Shown here in pieces: positions 6,702 through 13,475 of a DNA stretch of 16,804 bases. The notes under the pieces were generated by a model. It saw nothing but the letters and a program-made list of their open reading frames with translations. It was not told where the DNA came from and searched no databases. Within the stretch, counting starts at the first letter, position 1, and each line of letters opens with the position of its first letter. Made by a program: the position numbers and the translations under genes. The stretch is from NCBI GenBank assembly GCA_036521995.1, contig DATDGR010000268.1, forward strand, positions 1 through 16,804. Direction: 5' to 3'. This DNA comes from Gp13-AA77 sp036521995 (GTDB lineage: Bacteria > Acidobacteriota > Terriglobia > UBA7540).

Positions 6702-7875
6702 ATTCGATCACAATCTCCTCCGCCACCGGAGTCCCCGCCAGTTGAGCCTCCACCGCCGCGGCGACTTGGCGGAAGGCCTGGCCTTGGGGCGTGCTTCCGT
6801 CCAGCGCCACCGGCTGACCGCCATCGCTTCCGGTGCGAATGCGGGTATCGAGCGGGATCTCGCCCAGAAAGGTGTAGCCTAGCCTGCTGGCTGCCGAGCG
6901 CGCCCCGCCATGGCCGAAGATCTCCTCGCGGTGTCCGCAATCGGGACAGACGTAGTAGCTCATGTTCTCCACGATTCCGAGAATGGGCACGTTAAGCTTA
7001 TGGAACATGGCAATGGCTTTGGAGGCCACGGTCAGGGCCAGGTCCTGGGGCGTGGAGACGATCACCGCCCCGGTCAGGGCGACGGTCTGGCAGAGACTCA
7101 ACTGGATGTCCCCGGTGCCGGGCGGCAGATCAATCACCAGGTAGTCGAGCTCGCCCCAGCGCACGTCGCCCAGGAACTGCTGCACCGTCTTGTGCAGCAT
7201 GGGGCCGCGCCAGATCACGGCGTCATCCTTGGGAAGGAAGTAGCCCATGGAGATCACTTTCACGCCGTGCTCCACGGGCGGCTCGAGCTTGCCTTCCACC
7301 ACTTGCGGCTCGTGACGCCAGCCCAGCAGCGTCGGGATGCTGGGGCCATAGACGTCCGTGTCCATCAGACCCACAGCGTGTCCCGCCTGTGCCAGCGCCA
7401 CCGCCAGATTGGCCGCCACCGTCGATTTACCCACCCCGCCCTTGCCGCTCGCCACCGCGATGGTGCACTTGATGCCCGGCACCAGGTTCGGCGGTCCGGC
7501 CGCTGGACCACTTGCCGGCGCGGTTCCCGGTCTGGCTCCTGGCCCCGGCGGGGCACCGGCCGACGCAGCCCCGGCCTTGCCGTCTGTCTTGGCCCCCGGC
7601 CTGGGCCCCCCGTCCGGAGGAGGGTTGGCCACATGGACCTCCACTTCACCGCCGTGCAGGGCCTCGACCGCTTCATAGACCGCGCGGAGCAGTTGCTCGC
7701 CGGCGGCAGTGTTCGGACCGGCGGTGCCGGGCAACTGGATCGCAACCGAAACCCGGCCCTCGCCCGTTTCCACACCCTTGATGCAGCCCAGCGACACGAT
7801 GTCCCGGCCACTGACGCCGTCCTTTACCCGGGCCAGGGCCTTCATAACGTCTGGAGGATGGAGTCTGTTGCTCAT
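6700..7875 (-). CDS. mrp: Mrp/ApbC-type Fe-S cluster carrier ATPase
   Basis: A 391-residue cytoplasmic P-loop ATPase that carries and delivers Fe-S clusters (Mrp/ApbC/NBP35 family). Residues 1-83 form the MIP18 (DUF59) domain. The ATPase domain starts with the deviant Walker A SGKGGVGKST (143-152) and continues with MDTDVYGPSIPTLLG, then LDYLVIDLPPGTGD. The cluster-binding C-x2-C is in YVCPDCGHREEIFG (Cys310, Cys313). An unusual linker of about 45 residues (84-130) made mainly of Pro, Gly and Ala joins the domains. The ATG at 7875 lies downstream of a good promoter (7929-7957). It heads the minus-strand run mrp, DUF971, ccmB, ccmC, ccmD, zwf and is divergent from cutC. Identification is secure; the client proteins are unknown. 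Confidence 0.95.
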   Translation of the reverse strand: MSNRLHPPDVMKALARVKDGVSGRDIVSLGCIKGVETGEGRVSVAIQLPGTAGPNTAAGEQLLRAVYEAVEALHGGEVEVHVANPPPDGGPRPGAKTDGKAGAASAGAPPGPGARPGTAPASGPAAGPPNLVPGIKCTIAVASGKGGVGKSTVAANLAVALAQAGHAVGLMDTDVYGPSIPTLLGWRHEPQVVEGKLEPPVEHGVKVISMGYFLPKDDAVIWRGPMLHKTVQQFLGDVRWGELDYLVIDLPPGTGDIQLSLCQTVALTGAVIVSTPQDLALTVASKAIAMFHKLNVPILGIVENMSYYVCPDCGHREEIFGHGGARSAASRLGYTFLGEIPLDTRIRTGSDGGQPVALDGSTPQGQAFRQVAAAVEAQLAGTPVAEEIVIE

Positions 7876-7928
7876 TAAGGGTCTTCGTTCGCTTTCCGAT
7901 TAGCCGATGATTGCACGCGACAATATCG

Positions 7929-7957
7929 ATCATACGCCGTACGCTTTGGGCGTTCAA
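7929..7957 (-). promoter_or_regulatory. Sigma-70 type promoter of mrp
   Basis: Read on the minus strand: TTGAAC (7957-7952), a 17-bp spacer, then TATGAT (7934-7929). The predicted start of transcription is near 7922, giving a leader of about 47 nt before the mrp ATG. It could drive the whole mrp-DUF971-ccmBCD run. Confidence 0.6.
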
Positions 7958-7990
7958 CGATAACCAACCCTTGAGCGACAGGATCGAAGG

Positions 7991-8019
7991 TTGAGGTGAG
8001 CGCCCGGTCACGCTACAGT
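7991..8019 (+). promoter_or_regulatory. Possible cutC promoter
   Basis: TTGAGG (7991-7996), 17 bp, TACAGT (8014-8019). The transcript would start at about 8026, only a few bases before the chosen ATG at 8029, making the mRNA nearly leaderless. GGAG at 8020-8023 could be a ribosome-binding site only if transcription starts further upstream, so either this promoter or that site is not the functional one. Confidence 0.35.
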
Positions 8020-8028
8020 GGAGCCGAA

Positions 8029-8775
8029 ATGAGAAAGCTGCGGCTCGAGATTTGCGCCGATTCGGTTGACTCCGCCCTGGCCGCGGCCCGAGGCGGCGCG
8101 CAGCGGATCGAACTGTGTGCCAGCCTGCTCGAGGGCGGACTGACCCCAAGTGCCGGATTCATCCGGACGGTTCGCGATCGGCTGCCCATAGCATTGTTTG
8201 TGATGATCCGCCCGCGCGGAGGTGACTTCTACTACAGTGCAGCCGAGTATCTCGCCATGAAGGAAGACATTCGCATCGCGCAATCTTTGCGAGCAGACGG
8301 CGTGGTCCTGGGCCTGCTCGACCCGAATGGCCGGGTGGACGTGGCCAGGACCCGTGAACTTGTTGAGCTGGCGCGTCCGCTCGAAGTCACCTTTCACCGG
8401 GCCTTCGATGTCTCGGCCGATCTCGAGACGTCGCTGGAGAATGTCATCCGAACGGGAGCCAACCGAATTCTGACCTCCGGCGGAGCCCAGACGGCGTGGG
8501 AGGGTCTTGAACAGATCCGCAAACTGACTCAAGCTGCCAAGGATCGAATTGTGATTATGGCCGGAAGCGGCATCAACTCGCGAAACGTGGCCAAAGTGAT
8601 CGAGGCCACCGGCGTAACGGAGGTTCACGCCTCAGCTAAGGAACCGGTGGCAAGTCCCGTGCGCACCCCAAGAAGCCTCTCCCTGGGGCGGCTTGAAGCT
8701 AGCTTCGAGGGGTACACTCGATTTGTCGCCAGCGAGGCCGAGGTGCGGGCCCTAGCCAAGATTGTCAGTGGGTAG
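8029..8775 (+). CDS. cutC: CutC family TIM-barrel protein
   Basis: A 248-residue cytoplasmic (beta/alpha)8 barrel of the CutC family. Diagnostic segments are LEICADSVDSALAA near the start, GGAQRIELCASLLEGGLTPS, VMIRPRGGDF, the ADGVVLGLLDPNGRVD loop, VTFHRAFDV, RILTSGGAQTAWEG and IMAGSGINSRN. The ATG at 8029 is chosen because the family begins right at MRKLRLEIC; a longer frame from 7996 adds 11 residues with no family match. CutC was named for copper tolerance in E. coli, but that phenotype was later traced to the sRNA MicL encoded at the 3' end of cutC. A direct copper role should therefore not be assumed, and its enzymatic function is unsettled. It diverges from mrp; the copper cassette lies about 2.6 kb further right and is not in one operon with it. 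Confidence 0.93.
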   Translation: MRKLRLEICADSVDSALAAARGGAQRIELCASLLEGGLTPSAGFIRTVRDRLPIALFVMIRPRGGDFYYSAAEYLAMKEDIRIAQSLRADGVVLGLLDPNGRVDVARTRELVELARPLEVTFHRAFDVSADLETSLENVIRTGANRILTSGGAQTAWEGLEQIRKLTQAAKDRIVIMAGSGINSRNVAKVIEATGVTEVHASAKEPVASPVRTPRSLSLGRLEASFEGYTRFVASEAEVRALAKIVSG

Positions 8776-8792
8776 ATCGATGGGTAGATCGA
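8770..8792 (+). repeat. GGGTAGATCGA tandem pair at the cutC stop
   Basis: Two exact copies of the 11-mer GGGTAGATCGA lie at 8770-8780 and 8782-8792. The first contains the cutC TAG stop. The step is 12 bp, so it looks like a small tandem duplication. Confidence 0.8.
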
Positions 8793-8809
8793 CGGTCCGC
8801 TACCTTACA

Positions 8810-9451
8810 CTATTTCCGACTCTGAAGCCTGCGCCGCAGCGTGCCTGCCAGTCCAAGCAAGCCGCCGGTCAGCAGCAGAACCGAGGCGGGCTCGGGCGTA
8901 GGGGCGGGCTGCTCCAGAACCACCGGCAATGCCGTCCCGGACGTGTACCAGCCTCCGGCGAATGTCACATGGGTCACGGTAGCGCCACCCGTAAAGAAGA
9001 TGTTGACGAAGAAATCGTCGCCAGGAGTCATTGGATCATCTGTGCCATTCAGGAAGGCGATCGAGGTGGGGCTGAGCAGGTCCGGCTTCCATGGTCCGGA
9101 ATACGGCGAGTTGCAGAAAACTGTCCCTCCACCACTGCCGCCGTTACAGTTGGTCCCGTATTTCGTCGAAATCACGTCCCCCGAGGGCAAACCGAAGAAC
9201 TGGATCACGAAGCCAATTGCATCCACTGTTCCATTCCACGGGATGACGCCGACCCCTACGCCGGGCGAACCCCAGTCGCTGCCGCCATCGATTCCGACGG
9301 CCCAACTTTCCCCCGGCGCCAACGTGCCAGTTGTCCCAGAGCCTCTAAATGCGATAGTGCCGGCATACGAAGTAATGGCGATAGACAGAGCCATCATTGC
9401 GCCGGCCAGAGATATAGCACTCTCAATGACAATGCTTTTCGCATGGGTCAC
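8810..9451 (-). CDS. PEP-CTERM sorted exported protein
   Basis: A 213-residue secreted protein. The N-terminus has a signal peptide (hydrophobic ISLAGAMMALSIAITSYAG, cleavage likely after about residue 30). The C-terminus is a full PEP-CTERM signal: TPEPASVLLLTGGLLGLAG then TLRRRLQSRK, that is Pro-Glu-Pro, a hydrophobic helix and a basic tail. Exosortase would recognise and cleave it. The mature part is rich in Gly, Ser, Thr and aromatic residues, is predicted beta-rich, and has two cysteines (NCNGGSGG and VFCNSPY) that may form a disulfide. No catalytic motif is visible. The start is a GTG with a purine-rich AGAGAG tract directly in front. Such proteins are usually linked to exopolysaccharide or biofilm matrix. 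No exosortase gene is in the window, so it must be elsewhere in the genome. Confidence 0.88.
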   Translation of the reverse strand: MTHAKSIVIESAISLAGAMMALSIAITSYAGTIAFRGSGTTGTLAPGESWAVGIDGGSDWGSPGVGVGVIPWNGTVDAIGFVIQFFGLPSGDVISTKYGTNCNGGSGGGTVFCNSPYSGPWKPDLLSPTSIAFLNGTDDPMTPGDDFFVNIFFTGGATVTHVTFAGGWYTSGTALPVVLEQPAPTPEPASVLLLTGGLLGLAGTLRRRLQSRK

Positions 9452-9503
9452 CTCTCTCTGCTTTGCTCGCGGCCCCTTTTCCCTCGTTCGCAGGGGAAAT
9501 AAA

Positions 9504-9550
9504 GTGAAAGGGCTTGTAAAGTAGACGGTAAGGTGAAAGGGCTGGTCAAG
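9504..9550 (+). repeat. 18-bp direct repeat upstream of the PEP-CTERM gene
   Basis: GTGAAAGGGCTTGTAAAG (9504-9521) and GTGAAAGGGCTGGTCAAG (9533-9550) match at 16 of 18 positions, 29 bp apart. They lie in the region upstream of the PEP-CTERM start (9451) and could be paired binding sites or remnants of a duplication. The rest of the gap to 9636 shows nothing recognisable. Confidence 0.75.
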
Positions 9551-9636
9551 CAGAATATCTGTCGATGATTAAAGAACCGGAGGGCCAAAACCTCGCGCCT
9601 CCATCCGCCGCCCGACGCAGCTTAAACTGTGGACGG

Positions 9637-11190
9637 CTACCTGCCGCCCGCCACCTCCTGCTTGCCTGTCGCCTTCTCTGCCAGTTTGACACCCTGCAGG
9701 CTGTTGAGACGGTTGGGCGACTCCTTCAGGGCCGTCTGATACGCGGCCAGGGCCGCCTCAGGCTGATTCGCTTCCATCAGCATGTCGCCCAGCATCTCGC
9801 GGGCGGGAATGGCAAGATCGTCGACGCCTTCCGAATCCTCGCGATCGGCGGCGGCGCGGAGCGCTTTCAGGGCATCGTCCTTCTTGCCTTCGGCCCAGAT
9901 CAGCCAAGCTTCGGCCTCAAGCTGATCGATGCTCTTCTCGTCTTTCACTTCGTAGCCCTCTTTCTTTCCCTTCGCCTTGCCGTCGGCGGTGGCGGCATCG
10001 AGCTTCGCCAGCCCGGCCCGGGCTCCGGCCGTATCGCCGCTCCGAGCCGCTCCGATGGTGCGAGCCCACCAGAGATCCTCCTGAACATAGGGGCTGTCGG
10101 CCGGCGACAGCAGTCCGGCTGCCATCTTCCAGTCGCGGGTCTCGATGGCGTACCTGGCGCGGAAAGTCGACTCACTGTTCGTGATCTCATCCGCCGTAAC
10201 GCCCGGCACGGCCTTCACCTCCTCGATCACTTTCTGCGCATCCGCGCCGCGTCCGGTCTGGAGATAGGCGTATTGCAGGAAGTCGAGGGCATGAAGCTGG
10301 TAGTGCGCGTCCCCGGTGCCGGCCCGAGTCGCTTCGGCCGCGGCGGCGACGGCGGCTAGGTTGGAGTCGATCATCTCCTGCCAGAGACCGAGTCTCGCGA
10401 AGATGTGCGAAGGCATGTGCAAAGCATGCGAGGAGTCCGGCGCGATCTTGGCGTAGCGGCGTGCCGCTGCGAGACCCTGGGGCGCAAGCTCGGGGGTGTC
10501 GCAGGCATGGATCAGGTAATGCGCGGCGCCCGGATGGTCGGGCTCAGCGGCAAAAAGCTGATTGAGAATTGCAATCGCGGCCTTCCGGTTGGCCAGGTCC
10601 GCCTCGCCCTCGGCCGGGATCGAAATCAGCGAAAGAGCGTAAAAGGCCGCCGCTTCGCCGTCCTCCGGATAGTCTTGATGCAGTTTGCCCATGGCTGACG
10701 AATAGGCCGCTGTGCGGGCAGCGTAGTCGAGCTTCGGGCCGTCCGGCCTGGAATCATCCTGGTAGAACGCCGCCGCGGCTGCAATGTATTCGCGCTCGCG
10801 CGGGGTCCCGTTATTTAGGTCCGTGGCCTTCTTGAGTTCGTCGTGGCCGGTCTTGATCGTGGCGGCGTCCGGGCGTTCCCAGAGGGCATGCCAAAGGGTC
10901 ATAGCCTGGCCCCAGTAAGCAATGGCGCAATTCGGGTCCTGCTCGGCGACTTGCTTGAAAGCTTGGTCGGCGGCCGCGTACTGGAAGGAGTGCAGCAGCG
11001 CCACACCCTTCTCAAACGTCTGCTGAACGCCGGGCGCGCAAGACGTCGGAAAATGGACCTGCCCCAGGTGGCCACCTCCGGCAGCTTCAGCGCCGCCCGC
11101 GTGGTGATGCTCCTGTCCGCCCAGAAGCACAGCACCTGTCAGAGCGCTGGTCAGAAGGGCCGAGATCAAGCCGAGAGTGCGGAATCGCAT
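9637..11190 (-). CDS. Periplasmic tetratricopeptide-repeat protein
   Basis: A 517-residue exported protein rich in TPR-like helical pairs. The N-terminus MRFRTLGLISALLTSALTGA is a signal peptide, followed by a His/Gly-rich stretch (QEHHHAGGAEAAGGGHLG) that could bind metal. Repeat-like units include YAAADQAFKQVAEQDPNCAI with AYWGQAMTLWHALWE, the conserved HPGAAHYLIHACD, SSHALHMPSHIFARLGLW, and a canonical C-terminal TPR (ANQPEAALAAYQTALKESPN). The ATG at 11190 is chosen because GGGAGG stands 8 bp upstream; an 11-residue longer frame lacks this. It has a good promoter containing a palindrome and is divergent from the copper-type cassette. Many genomes of this kind carry several such TPR proteins of unknown role. 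Probably a periplasmic or surface scaffold; the function is not established. Confidence 0.8.
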   Translation of the reverse strand: MRFRTLGLISALLTSALTGAVLLGGQEHHHAGGAEAAGGGHLGQVHFPTSCAPGVQQTFEKGVALLHSFQYAAADQAFKQVAEQDPNCAIAYWGQAMTLWHALWERPDAATIKTGHDELKKATDLNNGTPREREYIAAAAAFYQDDSRPDGPKLDYAARTAAYSSAMGKLHQDYPEDGEAAAFYALSLISIPAEGEADLANRKAAIAILNQLFAAEPDHPGAAHYLIHACDTPELAPQGLAAARRYAKIAPDSSHALHMPSHIFARLGLWQEMIDSNLAAVAAAAEATRAGTGDAHYQLHALDFLQYAYLQTGRGADAQKVIEEVKAVPGVTADEITNSESTFRARYAIETRDWKMAAGLLSPADSPYVQEDLWWARTIGAARSGDTAGARAGLAKLDAATADGKAKGKKEGYEVKDEKSIDQLEAEAWLIWAEGKKDDALKALRAAADREDSEGVDDLAIPAREMLGDMLMEANQPEAALAAYQTALKESPNRLNSLQGVKLAEKATGKQEVAGGR

Positions 11191-11213
11191 GGGAACGACC
11201 TCCCTATCGGTGC

Positions 11214-11242
11214 AGCCTAACATCCGGCCGGATGGAGGTCAA
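11214..11242 (-). promoter_or_regulatory. Sigma-70 type promoter of the TPR gene
   Basis: On the minus strand: TTGACC (11242-11237), 17-bp spacer, TAGGCT (11219-11214). The transcript would start near 11207, leaving a short leader that contains the GGGAGG ribosome-binding site. The spacer carries a perfect palindrome. Confidence 0.55.
11221..11234. promoter_or_regulatory. 14-bp perfect palindrome inside promoter spacer
   Basis: CATCCGGCCGGATG equals its own reverse complement and lies between the -35 and -10 boxes of the TPR promoter. That position is classical for an operator. MerR-type activators bind in the spacer, but those spacers are normally 19-20 bp; at 17 bp a repressor is more likely. 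No regulator gene is in the window. Confidence 0.5.
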
Positions 11243-11301
11243 TCGAGGCCTGCTGCCGTTTGACGTCTTACGCCCCTTGAGCCGCTTAAGGCGCCAGCTC
11301 G

Positions 11302-11330
11302 TTGACCACCCTATCTGGACCTCCTATACT
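11302..11330 (+). promoter_or_regulatory. Sigma-70 type promoter of the copper cassette
   Basis: TTGACC (11302-11307), 17-bp spacer, TATACT (11325-11330). The predicted start is near 11337, giving a leader of about 34 nt with GGAG (11362-11365) five bases before the ATG at 11371. This is among the best promoters in the window and supports the small upstream gene as the true first gene of the cassette. Confidence 0.65.
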
Positions 11331-11370
11331 GCGTTTTTCAGGGCTTGGCGTCCCAAAACGCGGAGACGGG

Positions 11371-11790
11371 ATGAGTTTGCAGATTCGCCGCCGAAGCTTG
11401 GCGATCACGGCTGCGGCCGCCGTTCTGGTGGCCTCGTGGGCCTCAGTCGTCGGCTGCGCCGAGCTGTGCGGTCTTGGAGCCTCATCAGCCTGTCCATACG
11501 CCGGCCGCGAGGCGGAGCGCTCGTGCCATCCTGCGACGGCGCCAGGCTCCTCAAGCAGGCCTGGCCCAACGCGGAGTTGTCCCGGCCACGTTTCAATTGC
11601 GAAGCTGACGGCTCGCGTGATGCCGGCCGCGGGCCTTTCGGCGGTTTTTCGCGTCCTCTCCGCTGTGATCGCTCCCTGGAGCTTCACTCCGTTCCCCAAG
11701 CAGTCCGTGCTGCCGAGTCTGTTCTCTCACTCGCCCCCCTTTCCGAGCGGCCGCACTCTGTGCCAACTCGAATCCTTGCTCCGTATCTAG
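11371..11790 (+). CDS. Small exported Cys/His protein heading copper cassette
   Basis: A 139-residue protein not assigned to any named family. It begins with a basic n-region and hydrophobic core (MSLQIRRRSLAITAAAAVLV) typical of a signal peptide, and export is likely to the periplasm. Directly after it come clustered potential metal ligands: GCAELCGLG, SACPY, SCHPA and SCPGHVS. The rest is rich in Pro, Ser and Leu and ends LESLLRI. Support for a real gene is a consensus-like promoter, GGAG at 5 bp, and its place 206 bp before the multicopper oxidase on the same strand. Spacing of the Cys and His residues would suit Cu(I) or a similar soft metal; this is inference. Overlapping longer frames begin inside the promoter or lack a ribosome-binding site. 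Confidence 0.62.
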   Translation: MSLQIRRRSLAITAAAAVLVASWASVVGCAELCGLGASSACPYAGREAERSCHPATAPGSSSRPGPTRSCPGHVSIAKLTARVMPAAGLSAVFRVLSAVIAPWSFTPFPKQSVLPSLFSHSPPFPSGRTLCQLESLLRI

Positions 11791-11867
11791 CCCTCCAACC
11801 GCGCGCCCCGTCGCGTCCACGATCCAAGTGCAAGATGATGTTTTGCGGTTGGCGGCGCATTGGCTCC

Positions 11868-11896
11868 GCCTCGTGGCCCTCCGGGGACCACGAGGT
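11868..11896 (+). promoter_or_regulatory. Strong hairpin between small protein and oxidase genes
   Basis: CCTCGTGG (11869-11876) pairs with CCACGAGG (11888-11895), and a G-U pair can extend the outside. Two further C-G pairs are possible inside the 11-nt loop. No U-tract follows, so a simple terminator is unlikely. It may be an mRNA-processing or stability element setting the ratio of the two genes. The rest of the 206-bp spacer (11791-11996) shows no gene. Confidence 0.45.
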
Positions 11897-11996
11897 TCTT
11901 CGCGCGCTTGACTGCGAGGCGCAAAGCCTGCTTCACGATGACGCAGCCCGCGATCAATCCGGGCGCAACTCCTACTGACCTGGAAAGGAGACTTCC

Positions 11997-13439
11997 ATGC
12001 TGAATAGCAGACGGCAATTCCTCCGGCGCGCGCTGGGCGGCGCAGGGCTCATGGCCAGTGCGACGGCCTTGGCTAGCCAGCCTTTACCTTCGGGCGCATC
12101 GGGCCACAACAGCCACCGTCTGACGCCTCAAGCCGGTCCACCTGCAGGTCGGACGCGGCCAGCCGGCGAGGTCCTGCCCGTGGAAACACCGGACCTGCCC
12201 AAGCTCGCTTGTACCGTGGAGAATGGCGTCAAGGTTTTTAACCTGGTGGCCGAGCCCGTAAAGCGCGAGTTTGTGCCGGGAAGGACCATCAACGCCTGGG
12301 GCTACAACGGCACTGCGCCGGGCCCCACGATCGAGGTCGTCCAAGGGGATCGCGTTCGCGTTATTGTTGACAACCACCTGCCTGAGCCTACCTCGATGCA
12401 CTGGCACGGTTTCGAAATTCCCATCGACATGGATGGAGTGGAGGGCATCTCGCAGCCACTCATTCCGCCCGGAGGCCGCTTCGTTTACGAGTTCACGTTG
12501 CATCAGGCCGGCACCTTCTTCTACCACTCCCACATGGCCATGCAGGAGATGATCGGGCTCATTGGCCTCTTCATCATGCATCCCAAGGAACCCGTGGCGC
12601 CGCCCGTGGATCGAGACTTCGGACTGATCCTGCAGGAATGGGCCGTCTTGCCCAGCAATACAGTCCCCAACAGCATGTCGATGGAGTTCAACTGGCTCAC
12701 CCTGAACGGCAAGTCTGGGCCCGCGACCACTCCGCTGATTGCCCGGCTCGGCGACCGCGTCCGCATCCGCCTGGTGAATCTTGGCATGGACCATCATCCG
12801 ATCCACCTGCATGGCAACACCTTCTATGTGACCGGCACGGAGGCTGGCCGCGTGCCTGAAGCTGCCTGGACTCCGGCCAACACCGTGCTGGTCGGAGTCG
12901 CCCAGGCGCGTGACATCGAGTTTGAGGCCAACAACCCCGGCGACTGGATGCTGCACTGCCACATGCCTCACCACATGATGAACCAGATGGCCTCCATGGT
13001 CGGCCCGATGCTGGAGACCGGGCGCGGTCTGAAGACTGGCATGGGCATGCCGGAAGGCATGGGCATGCTTCAACAAGGCAGCGCCACCGACGAAGTGAAC
13101 GGACCCAGCCTCGGCCGATCGATCGGTATCGGCGCCGAGCACGAGAAGGCCACCACAAACGCGCCGCTCGACGATCGGCATCCGGTGCCCGACACAAACA
13201 TGCAAGGGATGCAACCTCTGGCGCAGGGCGGAACCACCAACCCGTGGCAAGTGCCTGGCTATCCGCAAGACATGGCCATGGCAATGTCGATGCCCATGGA
13301 TGAAGCTCTGGCGAAACCCGAGACTTACGGACTCGCGCCCGGCTGGAGCGCAGGAATGATGGGCATGATGACGCTGGTGCGCGTTCTGCCGCCCGCCCTC
13401 TACGACGAAGTGATGGCTCGGGTCAAAGCCAGAGGCTAG
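11997..13439 (+). CDS. Tat-exported two-domain multicopper oxidase
   Basis: A 480-residue periplasmic copper oxidase. The Tat signal is SRRQFLRRALGG (residues 4-15). All four copper motifs are present: MHWHG (134-138), YHSHM (176-180), HHPIHLHG (266-273) and HCHMPHHMMNQM (320-331), the last giving a type-1 site with Cys321, a histidine and axial Met331. Only about 90 residues separate the second and third motifs, so there are two cupredoxin domains (about 65-200 and 205-345), not three. The first has HSH without Cys, leaving a type-1 site only in domain 2, as in type-B two-domain oxidases. A tail of ~135 residues is Met-rich (GMGMPEGMGM, DMAMAMSMPM, GMMGMM), a mark of Cu(I) handling. AAAGGAG lies 6 bp before the ATG. 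tolC-like starts 36 bp later. Cu(I) oxidation is the likely role; laccase-type activity is possible. Confidence 0.92.
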   Translation: MLNSRRQFLRRALGGAGLMASATALASQPLPSGASGHNSHRLTPQAGPPAGRTRPAGEVLPVETPDLPKLACTVENGVKVFNLVAEPVKREFVPGRTINAWGYNGTAPGPTIEVVQGDRVRVIVDNHLPEPTSMHWHGFEIPIDMDGVEGISQPLIPPGGRFVYEFTLHQAGTFFYHSHMAMQEMIGLIGLFIMHPKEPVAPPVDRDFGLILQEWAVLPSNTVPNSMSMEFNWLTLNGKSGPATTPLIARLGDRVRIRLVNLGMDHHPIHLHGNTFYVTGTEAGRVPEAAWTPANTVLVGVAQARDIEFEANNPGDWMLHCHMPHHMMNQMASMVGPMLETGRGLKTGMGMPEGMGMLQQGSATDEVNGPSLGRSIGIGAEHEKATTNAPLDDRHPVPDTNMQGMQPLAQGGTTNPWQVPGYPQDMAMAMSMPMDEALAKPETYGLAPGWSAGMMGMMTLVRVLPPALYDEVMARVKARG

Positions 13440-13475
13440 CGGCCCGACGCCCAAAAGAAGAATCAGGAGGCGAAC

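Noticed and set aside
11908..11936. TTGACT as -35 of a separate promoter for the oxidase
   Set aside because: No -10-like hexamer is present at 16-18 bp downstream.
11232..11978. A 248-codon plus-strand frame overlapping the small exported protein
   Set aside because: It starts inside the -35 box of the minus-strand promoter, has no ribosome-binding site and is Arg/Ser-rich. The frame from 11371 has a promoter, ribosome-binding site and signal peptide.
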